A stretch of 64,000 nt of DNA from Pedobacter sp. W3I1 (GTDB lineage Bacteria; Bacteroidota; Bacteroidia; Sphingobacteriales; Sphingobacteriaceae), in the NCBI RefSeq assembly GCF_030816015.1, contig NZ_JAUSXN010000001.1:2542001-2606000 (forward strand). Direction: 5' to 3'. A program made the position numbers and the translations under genes. This document shows positions 9,843-19,319 of this stretch, one piece after another. The stretch's first letter is position 1, and each line of letters starts with the position of its first letter. The notes below the pieces were generated by a model that saw only the letters and a program-made list of their open reading frames with translations, searched no databases and had not been told where the DNA came from.

Positions 9843-10958
9843 ATGAAAAAGTTATCAATTCAGATCATATATGCTTTGCTTTTAATCTGCCTGTTCTTTG
9901 GCTGCAAAAAAGAAGAAAGTACAAATATCGTTACCCCACCAGGTGCAGGTAGCCTTGCTTTTAAAAGTTCGGTAGCCAGTGTTGTATTAACCTCAGCGAA
10001 TGATGCCACCAATGTTACTACTTTTAGTTTTAAAGCTGCAAACTTTGGCGTAAGTGTTATCCCAACCTATTCGTTAGAATTCGATGTCCCTGCTGATACT
10101 ATAGGCACAACTGCCTGGGCGAATGCGGTAATCGTTAAACTTGCGGCTGGTACTTTTGAAAAAGCTTACTTAGGTGCCGATTTTAATTCGCTTTTGGCCA
10201 ATCAGCTGTTATTGCCAACAGGTGTTGTAAGTACTGTAGTGGTGAGATTGAAAGCAGAAGTGACCCAGAATACCGGGACAGCATCAACCATTAAACCTAT
10301 TTATTCGAGCTTAACCATGACGGTTAATCCATACAAAGCCACAATAGAATATCCTGCTTTGATGGTAAAAGGAGGTAATTCCTGGAAAACACCAACCGCA
10401 AGGACCAATGGTTTTGTGCTAACCTCAGTTAAATTCAATTCGAAATACGAAGGTTATCTCAATTTACCTAATGCCGATGGTTATGGCGGTGATGCTTTTC
10501 AATTGGTATCTACAAAAGACGCCAGCAAGGTTTATGGTTGGGGAGGAACTTCGACAACGATGAGTTTAACAGGAGGTAATTTGTACCTTACGCCAGCACC
10601 AGCTTACATGAAAGTAAATGCCGATGTAGATGCATTAACCATCACGTATACACCAGTAAAATTCTTTATCTCTGGAGATGATAACGCCTGGAGTACTTCG
10701 TCAACACCATTAATTTACAATGCAACCACAGGAAAATGGGTTGCGGCAAATGTATCGTTAACTGCCGGTAAAACATTTGTATTTACCTGTAATGGAGGCT
10801 ACGATATCAGTTATAAAGTAGATGCCAATGGCGCCTTAGTTTATGCTGGTGCACCAACCTGGGGCGGCATCAATATCCCAATTACCAAAACAGGTGTTTT
10901 CACGGTTACTTTAGATTTAAGTGCTGGTGATGGAAATTATACTTATTCGGTTAAATAA
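9843..10958 (+). CDS. SusE/SusF-like surface glycan-binding lipoprotein
   Basis: The start at ATG 9843 (371 residues) gives a lipoprotein signal with lipobox LFFGC at about residues 18-22. The longer frame from 9753 overlaps susD and adds no signal. A SusE-type N-terminal domain (about 35-165: VVLTSANDATNVTTFSFKAA-like, bounded by TMTVNPYK) is followed by a middle domain. The C-terminal beta-sandwich (about 270-371: FISGDDNAWSTSSTPL, GKWVAANVSL, GVFTVTLDLSAGDGNYTYSVK) resembles SusE/SusF starch-binding modules. The role would be to hold galactan on the cell surface for the GH53 enzyme. Position directly after susD is where B. thetaiotaomicron-type galactan loci also carry such a gene. Confidence 0.8.
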   Translation: MKKLSIQIIYALLLICLFFGCKKEESTNIVTPPGAGSLAFKSSVASVVLTSANDATNVTTFSFKAANFGVSVIPTYSLEFDVPADTIGTTAWANAVIVKLAAGTFEKAYLGADFNSLLANQLLLPTGVVSTVVVRLKAEVTQNTGTASTIKPIYSSLTMTVNPYKATIEYPALMVKGGNSWKTPTARTNGFVLTSVKFNSKYEGYLNLPNADGYGGDAFQLVSTKDASKVYGWGGTSTTMSLTGGNLYLTPAPAYMKVNADVDALTITYTPVKFFISGDDNAWSTSSTPLIYNATTGKWVAANVSLTAGKTFVFTCNGGYDISYKVDANGALVYAGAPTWGGINIPITKTGVFTVTLDLSAGDGNYTYSVK

Positions 10959-11010
10959 ATTTCTCGCTGCGTCATGAGGTTGTATCAAAAAGTTACATTC
11001 GATCCGCATT

Positions 11011-11164
11011 GTCACGTTGAGCTTGTCGAAACGCTCTGTCAAGGCTATTTAATCTAGTCCTTCGACAGGCTCAGGATGACAACTATACTATGAGACAGCC
11101 TCATCTTAAAGTGTTGGTAGGTCGTGTTGGGGATTGCGATTCCTGCCTGCGCGGGAATGACGGA
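11011..11164. repeat. Two palindromic intergenic repeats between the SusE-like and GH53 genes
   Basis: 11011-11080 is an imperfect inverted repeat with arms gtcacgttgagcttgtcgaa and ttcgacaggctcaggatgac. 11138-11164 is a second palindrome around cctgcctgcgcgggaatgac. Related copies occur at 17955, 51382, 58006 and 58115. They lie inside the presumed operon, so they may act as an mRNA processing or partial termination site between the uptake genes and the enzyme genes. Confidence 0.7.
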
Positions 11165-11211
11165 TGAGTTAGAAAAAAATTAAGTTCACCACTTGCTTAA
11201 AGAATATAGAG

Positions 11212-12264
11212 ATGTTTAAAAAAATAAAAATCATAAACTGGTTAGGTCTTATTATCATATTTACCCTGACCAACACAGGCTGTAAAAAAACAGTTAAAGG
11301 CGAAACGCAGTTTTATCCTGAGCCAGATCCAGTGGGTACTTATGCCTTAGGTGCCGATGTAAGCTGGCTGACGGAAATGGAAGCTGCGGGTAAAAAGTTT
11401 TACAATGCTACAGGAACACAACAAGATCTGCTTCAGATTTTGAAAGATAAAGGGATCAATACCATTCGTCTTAGGGTTTGGGTAAATCCGGCTAGTGGTT
11501 ATTGCAATACGGCCGATGTTTTGGCTAAGGCAAAAAGGGCAAAAGCCATGAATATGCGCTTGCTGATTGATTTCCATTATAGCGATTCGTGGGCAGATCC
11601 AGCACAGCAAAACAAACCAGCTGCATGGGTGTCTCAAGACTTTGCTACTTTAAAAACCTCTGTTTACAATCATACCGTTGAGGTTTTAACAGTCCTGAAA
11701 ACCAATAAAATTGTGCCTGAATGGGTGCAGGTCGGTAACGAAACCAATAATGGCATGTTATGGAACGATGGAAAAGCATCTGTAAACATGAAAAATTTTG
11801 CAGATTTAGTGCTTTCTGGTTATAATGGCGTAAAAGCGGTAAATCCGACTTCAAAAGTGATTGTACACATCTCTAATGGCTATGATAACAGTTTATTTAG
11901 ATGGATATTTGATGGATTAAAAAATAATGGCGCCAAATGGGATGTGATCGGAATGTCAATGTATCCTACAGCGACAGATTGGTCGGCAAAAAATACACAG
12001 TGTTTAGCCAATATGACGGATATGGTTTCCCGTTACGGATCGGAAGTAATGATCTGCGAATTGGGAATGCCAGTTTCAGAAGCGGTGGCCTGCAAAGCTT
12101 TTATTAAGGATTTAATAGCGAAGAATAAATCGTTGCCAAATAACAAAGGTTTAGGCGTTTTCTATTGGGAACCACAATCTTACAATAGCTGGAGCGGTTA
12201 TAAATTGGGTGCTTTTGATGATAGCGGTAAGCCAACGGTTGCCATGGATGCGTTTCTGCCTTAA
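11212..12264 (+). CDS. GH53 arabinogalactan endo-beta-1,4-galactanase, lipoprotein
   Basis: 350 residues with a lipoprotein signal (lipobox NTGC, Cys24), so it is probably anchored at the outer membrane surface. The GH53 signature runs throughout: ALGADVSWLTEME near the start, GINTIRLRVWVNP, LLIDFHYSDSWADP, the acid/base Glu177 in VQVGNETNNGMLW, the nucleophile Glu283 in MICELGMP, and the C-terminal GLGVFYWEP. The length is typical for a single-domain GH53. The enzyme cuts internal beta-1,4-galactosyl bonds of pectic galactan and releases oligosaccharides for the SusC/D pair. This gene defines the substrate of the locus. A 253-base gap with palindromes precedes it and a 325-base palindrome cluster follows it. 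Confidence 0.93.
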   Translation: MFKKIKIINWLGLIIIFTLTNTGCKKTVKGETQFYPEPDPVGTYALGADVSWLTEMEAAGKKFYNATGTQQDLLQILKDKGINTIRLRVWVNPASGYCNTADVLAKAKRAKAMNMRLLIDFHYSDSWADPAQQNKPAAWVSQDFATLKTSVYNHTVEVLTVLKTNKIVPEWVQVGNETNNGMLWNDGKASVNMKNFADLVLSGYNGVKAVNPTSKVIVHISNGYDNSLFRWIFDGLKNNGAKWDVIGMSMYPTATDWSAKNTQCLANMTDMVSRYGSEVMICELGMPVSEAVACKAFIKDLIAKNKSLPNNKGLGVFYWEPQSYNSWSGYKLGAFDDSGKPTVAMDAFLP

Positions 12265-12271
12265 CTTGGCA

Positions 12272-12573
12272 GCTGGTCCGGATTTGTAATCCGGACTAAC
12301 AAAAATAGTTGATTTGGCCTTGGTTCGCGGAGACACGAACCATGCAAATTTGGTACGTGAGGACACGTACCAAGGCGAGCGGTGCTGTGATTCGTGCTTC
12401 CACGAACCATATAGATATTGATGGTCCGGATTTGTAATCCGGATCTGGTGAAGCGGATTGCAAATCCGCAGTTAAAGAGTCGGGATTGCAAATCCCGACT
12501 AACAAGCGATCGTCACCCTGAATTTATTTCAGGGTCTAATAGCGAGAAAGATGCTGAAATCAGCATGACGACA
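12272..12573. repeat. Cluster of at least eight different short palindromes
   Basis: The 325-base gap between GH53 and the next enzyme holds no convincing gene. It is packed with hairpins: ggtccggatttgtaatccgg at 12274 and again at 12423; ggttcgcggagacacgaacc (12322-12341); ggtacgtgaggacacgtacc (12352-12371); ttcgtgcttccacgaa (about 12391-12406); gcggattgcaaatccgc (about 12453-12469); gggattgcaaatccc (about 12482-12496); accctgaatttatttcagggt; and atgctgaaatcagcat. The short cores are related and look like mobile REP-type elements. Similar cores occur at 20375, 20415 and 61877. Confidence 0.75.
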
Positions 12574-12589
12574 ACTTTTAATTTTTATT

Positions 12590-15130
12590 ATGATTTTACT
12601 CAAAAAACTGTTTCTTTCAACCGCTTTTGTTCTTGCAGCAATAGCTACTCATGCCCAAAATAAACAAGGCATTTATGTAGATGCATCAGGTGTGATCCGC
12701 TGGGAGAAAGACCATAAAGAAGCAGCTTTTTTTGGAACAAATTATACTGCGCCATTTGCTTATGGTAACCGTGCCATTTTAAGAATGGGCGTTACAGCTG
12801 AGCAAGCGATAAAAGATGATGTTTATCATTTCTCACGATTGGGCTTAGATGCTTTCCGTGTACATGTCTGGGATCAGGAAATATCAGATGCTGAGGGAAA
12901 CCTGATCAATAATGAACATTTACGTCTTTTCGATTTTTTGTTGGCAGAACTTAAGAAACGTAAAATCAAAACCCTGGTTACGCCAATTGCCTTTTGGGGA
13001 AACGGTTATCCGGAGAAAGATGAAAATACTGGAAGCTTCTCCAATAAGTACGGTAAAGATAAATCCGTAGTAAATGAAGAAGCTTTTAAAGCGCAGGAAA
13101 ATTACCTGAAACAGTTTTTTAAGCATAAAAATCCTTACACTGGTTTAACTTACCAACAGGATGTAGATATTTTAGCCACCGAGATCAATAACGAACCTCA
13201 TCACAGTGGTGCAAAGGAAAGGGCAACTGAATATGTAAACCGCATGACAGCCGCCATAAAAAGTACAGGTTGGACCAAACCTATTTTCTATAACATCAGC
13301 GAATCGCCCTGGTACGCTGATGCCATTGTAAAAGCAGATGTTCAGGGACATAGCTTTCAGTGGTATCCAACAGGATTGGTTGCCGGGCATACCTTGCAGG
13401 GTAATTATCTCCCTAATGTGGCTAAATATAAAATTCCGTTTGATACTATTCCAGGATTTAAAAATCGCGCTAAAGTAGTTTACGAATTTGACGCAGGTGA
13501 TGTGATGGTGCCGATAATGTATCCGGCAATGGCCAGAAGTTTCAAAGCTGCGGGTTTTCAATGGGCAACGCAGTTTGCTTACGATCCGATGGCGACTGCT
13601 TATGCCAATACCGAGTATCAAACTCATTATTTAAACCTCGCTTATACGCCATCAAAAGCGATCAGTATGTTAATTGCATCCAAGGTTTTCCATCAATTGG
13701 GTCGTTTAGATACTTTAAACAATGGCAATACTTTTGGCCCGTTTAAAATTGATTACAAAAATTCGTTGAGCGAAATGAATACCGCTGAAGAATTTTATTA
13801 TACGAACAACACCACATCGAAACTAACCAATGTAAAAAAACTAAAGCATATTGCAGGTGTGGGCAGCTCTAAAATTATTCAATATCAAGGCAAAGGGGCG
13901 TACTTTATAGATCAGGTGGCTGCTGGGGTATGGCGGTTGGAAGTAATGCCAGATGCAATCCTCATCAGAGATCCTTTTGAAAGAGCTTCACCAAAAAAAG
14001 AAGTCACACGGATAATCTGGTCTACCTTACCAATCGAAATTGATCTTCCCGATCTGGGTTCAGATTTTTCGGTCAAAGGATTAAATCAAGGTAATACTTT
14101 TAATTCAACCGCTGTTAATAATGGTTTTAATGTTTCTCCTGGTGCTTATCTGTTGATTAAGAAAAATTTGAAAAGCAATCTGAATGCCCAAAGCATTAGT
14201 CAGAATACAGCCTTGGGTGAGTTTGTTGCACCAAAAGCTTCTAACGAGGCTATTTTTGTTAAACATCAGGCTTTAACAACGGTTTCTGAAGATGTTTCTT
14301 TTCAGATCAATGTAGAAATTACAGACTTAGGTGCAAAAGATTCTGCCTTTGTTCAACTAAATGCTGCAAACCGCTGGAAAAATATTCCTCTAGAAAAAAA
14401 ACAGAAATATCAGTATAACGCAACAATCCCGGCTGAACTGGTGAAAAATGGTTTGCTGAAATATCAGATCATCGTTCATAAAGCAAATGGTGATTACATC
14501 ACTTTTCCAACAAATGTAAAGGGAAACCCCAATGCCTGGGATAAGCTTGAAACTGAAAGTTACCAGACTTATGTGGCAGCTAAAGATGCCATTGTAGAAA
14601 TCTTCAATGCTAGTATAGATGGAAAAAATATCAATATTTATAGTCCCGATTGGGGAAACAATAAAATTGAATATGTTTCAGCAGAAAATCCATCGGTATT
14701 GAACCTGAAACTCTCCATGAATAAGCCGAAAACTGGTCAATTGATTGGTTTTCAAAGCTTTTTTGCCGATAAAATGGCTGGGCGAACTACAGAGCTGAAC
14801 AATTTAAAAACATTGATGATCAAGATTAAAGCAAATACCGAAAACACAAAGATTAAAATCGGTTTAATTGATGCTGATGCACATTTCTTCGCGGCAGAAA
14901 TTCTTGCTGGAAAAGATTTTCATTTGATCGAAGTTCCTTTAAATCAGCTTAAAAATGATGCACAGTTGTTGCTTCCACGTCCTTATCCAGGCTTTTTGCC
15001 ACTTTACTATCAATCACCAGACCGATCTGCTTTTAGTCTGAAGAATGCTGAAAAACTTGAAATTACATTTGGTTATGAAAATGCCACTAAACCTACTAAT
15101 ATTACTATCGAATCTATCTATTTAAAATAA
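12590..15130 (+). CDS. Clan GH-A glycoside hydrolase, probable galactan-active enzyme
   Basis: 846 residues with a signal peptide cut near THA-QN, so periplasmic or secreted. The N-terminal half is a (beta/alpha)8 barrel of the GH5/GH35/GH42 superfamily: FFGTNYTAPFAYGNRA, LGLDAFRVHVWDQEI, the acid/base Glu202 in TEINNEPHHSG, FYNISESPW, and a candidate nucleophile Glu299 in VVYEFDAGD. The C-terminal half holds beta-sandwich domains with no catalytic motif I recognise. Its place between GH53 and GH2 suggests a beta-galactosidase or galactan oligosaccharide hydrolase. GH147, a family described from a Bacteroides galactan locus, is a candidate, but I cannot assign the family by eye. The next gene starts 11 bases downstream, so they are co-transcribed. 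Confidence 0.75.
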   Translation: MILLKKLFLSTAFVLAAIATHAQNKQGIYVDASGVIRWEKDHKEAAFFGTNYTAPFAYGNRAILRMGVTAEQAIKDDVYHFSRLGLDAFRVHVWDQEISDAEGNLINNEHLRLFDFLLAELKKRKIKTLVTPIAFWGNGYPEKDENTGSFSNKYGKDKSVVNEEAFKAQENYLKQFFKHKNPYTGLTYQQDVDILATEINNEPHHSGAKERATEYVNRMTAAIKSTGWTKPIFYNISESPWYADAIVKADVQGHSFQWYPTGLVAGHTLQGNYLPNVAKYKIPFDTIPGFKNRAKVVYEFDAGDVMVPIMYPAMARSFKAAGFQWATQFAYDPMATAYANTEYQTHYLNLAYTPSKAISMLIASKVFHQLGRLDTLNNGNTFGPFKIDYKNSLSEMNTAEEFYYTNNTTSKLTNVKKLKHIAGVGSSKIIQYQGKGAYFIDQVAAGVWRLEVMPDAILIRDPFERASPKKEVTRIIWSTLPIEIDLPDLGSDFSVKGLNQGNTFNSTAVNNGFNVSPGAYLLIKKNLKSNLNAQSISQNTALGEFVAPKASNEAIFVKHQALTTVSEDVSFQINVEITDLGAKDSAFVQLNAANRWKNIPLEKKQKYQYNATIPAELVKNGLLKYQIIVHKANGDYITFPTNVKGNPNAWDKLETESYQTYVAAKDAIVEIFNASIDGKNINIYSPDWGNNKIEYVSAENPSVLNLKLSMNKPKTGQLIGFQSFFADKMAGRTTELNNLKTLMIKIKANTENTKIKIGLIDADAHFFAAEILAGKDFHLIEVPLNQLKNDAQLLLPRPYPGFLPLYYQSPDRSAFSLKNAEKLEITFGYENATKPTNITIESIYLK

Positions 15131-15141
15131 CCGTCAATTAC

Positions 15142-17574
15142 ATGTTCCGATTGAAAAAAATACTTTTTACCATTTTTATGGTTAGCCTTGCTTATTTAAA
15201 TGCCTCCGCACAACGGACTGAAATTTTATTGGATGAAGGCTGGAAATTCTCAAAGGGAAATTTTCCCAATGGTGCTGAAGCCACTTTTAATGATACCCGC
15301 TGGGAAACCGTAACTGTTCCGCATGATTGGGCCATTAGCGGGCCTTTTGATAAGGAAATAGACAAACAGGTAACCGCCATCACTCAAAATGGCGAAAGCA
15401 AGGCCACTGAAAAAACCGGTAGAACAGGAGCTTTACCTTATATCGGCGAAGGCTGGTACCGCAAAAAATTGAATCTCCCAGCACTTAAACCAAACCAGAA
15501 AGTGCTGCTTCAGATAGATGGCGCCATGAGCGAACCCCGCGTTTACCTGAACGGGAAACAGGTTGGACAATGGAACTACGGTTATAATTACTTTTATATA
15601 GACATTACCAACGACCTAAAAAAGAGCGATAATTTATTGGCTATCCATTTGAAGAACCTGCCGAAGTCTTCTCGCTGGTATCCTGGAGCGGGTTTATATC
15701 GCAATGTGCATTTGATTATCAAAGAAGAAAAAAGCATTGAGCAATGGGGGATTACGATAACCACCCCGATAATTAAGAAAGAATTTGCTAAGGTAAATAT
15801 CAAAACCAAACTAACAGGTAAAGGTGTACGCCTGGTTACGCAGATTTTAGATAGTTTGGGCAAACAGGTGGCTATTGATACGGCAAAAAGCATATTCGGG
15901 AACGAAACTGATCAGGATATAGAAATCAGCAATCCTAAGCTTTGGAGCCCGGAAAGACCTTATTTGTACACTTCGATATCGAGTGTATATGACGGAAATA
16001 CATTGAAGGATGTCGTCAAAACAAAATTTGGGATCAGGACGATCAATTTTAGTGCTGGCATAGGGTTTAGCCTCAACGGTGAGGTAAGAAAGTTTAAAGG
16101 CGTGTGTCTGCACCATGATCTGGGTCCGCTTGGTGCTGCCATCAATACAGCAGCTTTAAGAAGACAATTAACGATTTTGAAAGAAATGGGCTGCGATGCC
16201 ATCAGGAGTTCGCACAATATGCCCTCACCTGAGCAATTGGAACTGTGCGATGAAATGGGATTTATGTTTCTTGCCGAAAGTTTCGATGAATGGGCAAAGG
16301 CCAAGGTAGAAAACGGTTACCATTTATATTTCAATACCGATGCCGAAAAGGATATTGTAAACCTGGTTCAGGCCAATAAAAATCACCCTTGTATTGTGAT
16401 GTGGAGCTCAGGAAATGAGGTGCCCGATCAGTTTGGTGCTGAAGGCGTTAAAAGGGCTAAATGGCTTCAGGAAATTTTTCATCGCGAAGATCCTACACGG
16501 CCAGTTACTGTAGGGATGGATCAGGTGAAGGCAACCATGCAATCCGGTTTTGGAGCATTAATGGATATTCCGGGGTTAAATTATCGGGTTCACCTTTACG
16601 AAGAAGCAAATAAGGTTTTTCCACAGGGATTTATTTTGGGATCAGAAACGGCATCAACGGTAAGTTCCAGGGGCATATATAAATTTCCGGTTGTAAAAGG
16701 ATTTGATAAACAGTATCCTGATTTTCAATCTTCATCTTATGATCTTGAATATTGCAGCTGGTCTAACGTGCCTGATGATGATTTTGTAATGCAGGACGAT
16801 AAACCCTGGGTAATAGGCGAATTTGTTTGGACAGGTTTCGACTATCTGGGCGAGCCGACCCCTTACGATAGCAGCTGGCCGTCAAGAAGTTCGTATTTCG
16901 GGATTTCTGATCTGGCAGGTTTACCCAAAGACCGTTATTACCTGTACAAAAGCCGTTGGAATAAAATACAGCCTACACTACATTTACTTCCACATTGGAA
17001 CTGGGAGGGAAGAGAAGGCCAAACCACACCTGTTTTCGTTTACACGAGCTACGATAGCGCCGAACTTTTTTTGAATGGCAAAAGTTTAGGCGTGCGGAAA
17101 AAAGACAAATCAACACCACAGAACCGTTACAGACTAATGTGGATGGATGTGAAATACGAACCCGGAACCTTAAAAGTAGTAGCCTTTGATAGCAATGGAA
17201 AGCCTGTAGCAGAAGAAAAGGTAATGACGGCAGGTAAACCCTATAAAATTGTGTTAACACCAGATAGAAAAGAAATTAAGGCTGACGGAAAAGATTTGTC
17301 TTTCATAACCGTATCAGTAGTAGATCAAAACGGTATACCTTGTCCAACAGCAACCAATGCTTTAAATTTTGAAGTAAAAGGAGCAGGGGCATTCAAAGCC
17401 GTTTGTAACGGCGATGCAACTTCATTAGAATCTTTCGTAAAGCCAACCATGAAACTGTTTAGCGGAAAGTTGGTGGTAGTGGTACAGGCTGGTAAAAAAG
17501 GTGGTGTATTACAGTTGAAGGTTAAAGGGAAAGGATTACAGGATGGCGGAGTGGAGATTGTTTCAGTAAAGTAG
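15142..17574 (+). CDS. GH2 beta-galactosidase
   Basis: 810 residues, signal peptide cut near ASA-QR. Domain order fits GH2: jelly-roll sugar-binding domain (about 28-195, with VTVPHDWAI and EGWYRKKL), Ig-like domain (195-300), TIM barrel (300-590), then two C-terminal beta domains (a DUF4982-type domain with SAELFLNGKSLG and a final GH2 C-terminal domain from about 705). Catalytic residues are visible: acid/base Glu426 in WSSGNEVPDQ and nucleophile Glu502 in ILGSETAST. HHD at 324-326 and RSSHNMP complete the active site. The expected reaction is release of galactose from the non-reducing end of galactan oligosaccharides in the periplasm. It is the last gene of the galactan locus. Confidence 0.93.
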   Translation: MFRLKKILFTIFMVSLAYLNASAQRTEILLDEGWKFSKGNFPNGAEATFNDTRWETVTVPHDWAISGPFDKEIDKQVTAITQNGESKATEKTGRTGALPYIGEGWYRKKLNLPALKPNQKVLLQIDGAMSEPRVYLNGKQVGQWNYGYNYFYIDITNDLKKSDNLLAIHLKNLPKSSRWYPGAGLYRNVHLIIKEEKSIEQWGITITTPIIKKEFAKVNIKTKLTGKGVRLVTQILDSLGKQVAIDTAKSIFGNETDQDIEISNPKLWSPERPYLYTSISSVYDGNTLKDVVKTKFGIRTINFSAGIGFSLNGEVRKFKGVCLHHDLGPLGAAINTAALRRQLTILKEMGCDAIRSSHNMPSPEQLELCDEMGFMFLAESFDEWAKAKVENGYHLYFNTDAEKDIVNLVQANKNHPCIVMWSSGNEVPDQFGAEGVKRAKWLQEIFHREDPTRPVTVGMDQVKATMQSGFGALMDIPGLNYRVHLYEEANKVFPQGFILGSETASTVSSRGIYKFPVVKGFDKQYPDFQSSSYDLEYCSWSNVPDDDFVMQDDKPWVIGEFVWTGFDYLGEPTPYDSSWPSRSSYFGISDLAGLPKDRYYLYKSRWNKIQPTLHLLPHWNWEGREGQTTPVFVYTSYDSAELFLNGKSLGVRKKDKSTPQNRYRLMWMDVKYEPGTLKVVAFDSNGKPVAEEKVMTAGKPYKIVLTPDRKEIKADGKDLSFITVSVVDQNGIPCPTATNALNFEVKGAGAFKAVCNGDATSLESFVKPTMKLFSGKLVVVVQAGKKGGVLQLKVKGKGLQDGGVEIVSVK

Positions 17575-17579
17575 TGAAC

Positions 17580-18150
17580 TTGTTAAATGTGATCTTAGCA
17601 GATGCTAAGACTAGAATTTAGGTAACTCAAGTATAATAAACCGTATTAAAGACATTTGTCATGATATATACGCAACCACCTCGTTCCATAACTTAAAATA
17701 CAAGTTTCTAATAAAATTCCTAATCCGTATCGTCATTCCCAGAGGTCAGTTTTTTAGCGAAAAACAGAGGAGTTGGGTGACAGGTAAGATAAATCGTCAT
17801 CTCGACCGCAGTGGAGAGATCTTTTAACATAGTCCAAAGATCTCTCCACTCCGCATTTGCTTCGGTCAAGATGACGCCAATTTTAGAATCTGTCATTGGT
17901 AACTCGATTGGGAATCTTAAGGCTTTAGCACGTTTGTCTTTTTATAGGTGGTATTAAGATTCCCGCCTGCGCGGGAATGACGTAGGGGGGTATACCGTGA
18001 TTGCCCAGCCCGACTGGGAATCTTAATGATTTAACAGGTTTGTCTTGTTAGTAAGTGGGATTAGGGTTCCTGCCTAGGCACTAAAGACGATAAAGAGGAG
18101 AATTAGCACTTTAATTAAAGATTCTTCGCTACGCTCAGAATGACAAAAAG
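17580..18150. repeat. Repeat-rich intergenic region after the galactan locus
   Basis: This 788-base gap (17575-18362) holds no credible gene. An 82-base inverted repeat spans 17795-17876 (arms start cgtcatctcgaccg and end cggtcaagatgacg, with agagatct inside); a second copy lies at 41928-42009. Three elements with gggaatctta or its complement follow at about 17910, 17955-17982 (ttcccgcctgcgcgggaatgacg) and 18005-18025. ttcttcgctacgctcagaatgac lies at about 18122. A short hairpin (cttagca/tgctaag near 17595) may end the upstream transcript. 18150-18362 is AT-rich with nothing recognised beyond a likely promoter area for the next gene. Confidence 0.7.
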
Positions 18151-18362
18151 AAAGAATAGTAGGTACTATTTATATTATATCTGTTTTATTTCTAGCTAAT
18201 TAGTACTGCTTTTTCTTAGAAACCACCATCAAATTGCTTTGTTTTTAGAGCCCTTTTTGTTTTATTGTTTTTTTGCCACATCATTGTATAGGTGCTGTTA
18301 CAATTTATCTTATTTAGAATAATTTTTTAAATTAGCATATATTAAAAAAACCTGATAAGCTT

Positions 18363-18653
18363 ATGGAAAATCTAAAAGAAGAAACCAAAATCAAAGCTTT
18401 CCTCACCAGGATAAAAGCAGAGTGGCCAGGAGTGGTAGAACGCTTTGAGTTTAAAACAGGCAGTGTAATTTACGTTCATTTGAAGGAAGGCATATCGAGC
18501 ATGGATTTTCTCGGTAAACTTTCCAAACAGGTAGAGCGTTTTGTTGATTTCAGTATGCCCATTATCTTGTATCACATTGAGAGTGACGGTATGAATTTAA
18601 GATCACACCCGATTAATTGGTATTCTTCCATTACGCAAGGAAAATCTTTTTAA
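18363..18653 (+). CDS. Small hypothetical protein
   Basis: 96 residues, not recognised. There is no signal peptide or membrane helix. The composition is that of a normal soluble alpha/beta protein (KAFLTRIKAEWPGVVERFEF, then IYVHLKEGISSMDFL). The coding frame is clean from an ATG at 18363 to TAA, and the opposite-strand frame over the same bases is less protein-like. The cold-shock gene follows 163 bases downstream on the same strand with its own leader, so it is probably a separate transcript. Confidence 0.6.
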   Translation: MENLKEETKIKAFLTRIKAEWPGVVERFEFKTGSVIYVHLKEGISSMDFLGKLSKQVERFVDFSMPIILYHIESDGMNLRSHPINWYSSITQGKSF

Positions 18654-18816
18654 GGTTTATAAGCACTCATAGTTAATATTTTAGACTGTAAAATGGCGGC
18701 AATAATCTTTACAGTTGTAATCTTTTTGTTCATAATTAGCAATTTTGTTTGCCAGTAATTTTGGTTTTTCGGTTTTAATCCTATTTTTGGTTTTTAATTT
18801 AAAAACATCCAGTATA

Positions 18817-19005
18817 ATGAAAAACGGAACAGTAAAATTTTTTAACTCAGAAAAAGGCTTTGGCTTTATTAAAGAAGAAAGCGGATCTGAGATTTTTGTG
18901 CATGCATCAGGCCTGATTGACGAAATCAGAGAAAATGATACAGTTGAATACGAAGTTCAAGAAGGCAAAAAAGGCCTTAATGCAGTGAAAGTAAGAGTTG
19001 TTTAA
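18817..19005 (+). CDS. Cold-shock domain protein (CspA family)
   Basis: 62 residues starting MKNGTVKFFNSEKGFGFI. It has RNP1 (KGFGFI) and RNP2 (IFVHASGL) and the usual OB-fold length of 62-66 residues. It binds single-stranded RNA/DNA and acts as an RNA chaperone. The open frame extends upstream to 18745, but those 24 residues are hydrophobic and outside the family pattern, so I start at ATG 18817. The T-rich stretch 18654-18816 contains TAATTTTG (18756-18763), a Bacteroidota -7-like element, suggesting a leader of roughly 50 bases. A strong terminator follows. Confidence 0.95.
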   Translation: MKNGTVKFFNSEKGFGFIKEESGSEIFVHASGLIDEIRENDTVEYEVQEGKKGLNAVKVRVV

Positions 19006-19025
19006 TTCTTCCCCAAAAGATTTTG

Positions 19026-19052
19026 AGCAGGATTTAGTCCTGCTTTTTTTTT
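19026..19052 (+). terminator. Rho-independent terminator after the cold-shock gene
   Basis: Stem agcagga (19026-19032) pairs with tcctgct (19038-19044) around loop tttag, followed by a run of T. It lies 21 bases after the cold-shock stop codon. Confidence 0.9.
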
Positions 19053-19319
19053 GCACGGATATTTCATTACACTATCGAACTTAAGGATACCATTTACTGA
19101 ACAAAAAGGTTGAAAAAATTTCTTTCTCATTTCTAGTTGATTACCATTCTGGCGGGCTTTCCGTGCTTTCATTATAGCTCTTTTCTGAATTGGATTTTTA
19201 TTTTTGCTAATGTCGATATAGTCGGCCGGAACCAAACAAATTAAATATTTTTGCAACTTTCTATTTTCTCAATTCAGGAACCTGTTATAAACAATAAACC
19301 GCTAGATCGGGGTACTTTT

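Noticed and set aside
12418..12663. 81-residue ORF before the clan GH-A enzyme
   Set aside because: It runs through the palindrome cluster and into the signal peptide of the real gene in another frame.
19002..19256. 84-residue minus-strand ORF after the cold-shock gene
   Set aside because: It covers the cold-shock terminator hairpin, has no recognisable motif, and its start overlaps the promoter area of the next gene. A real basic small protein cannot be fully excluded.
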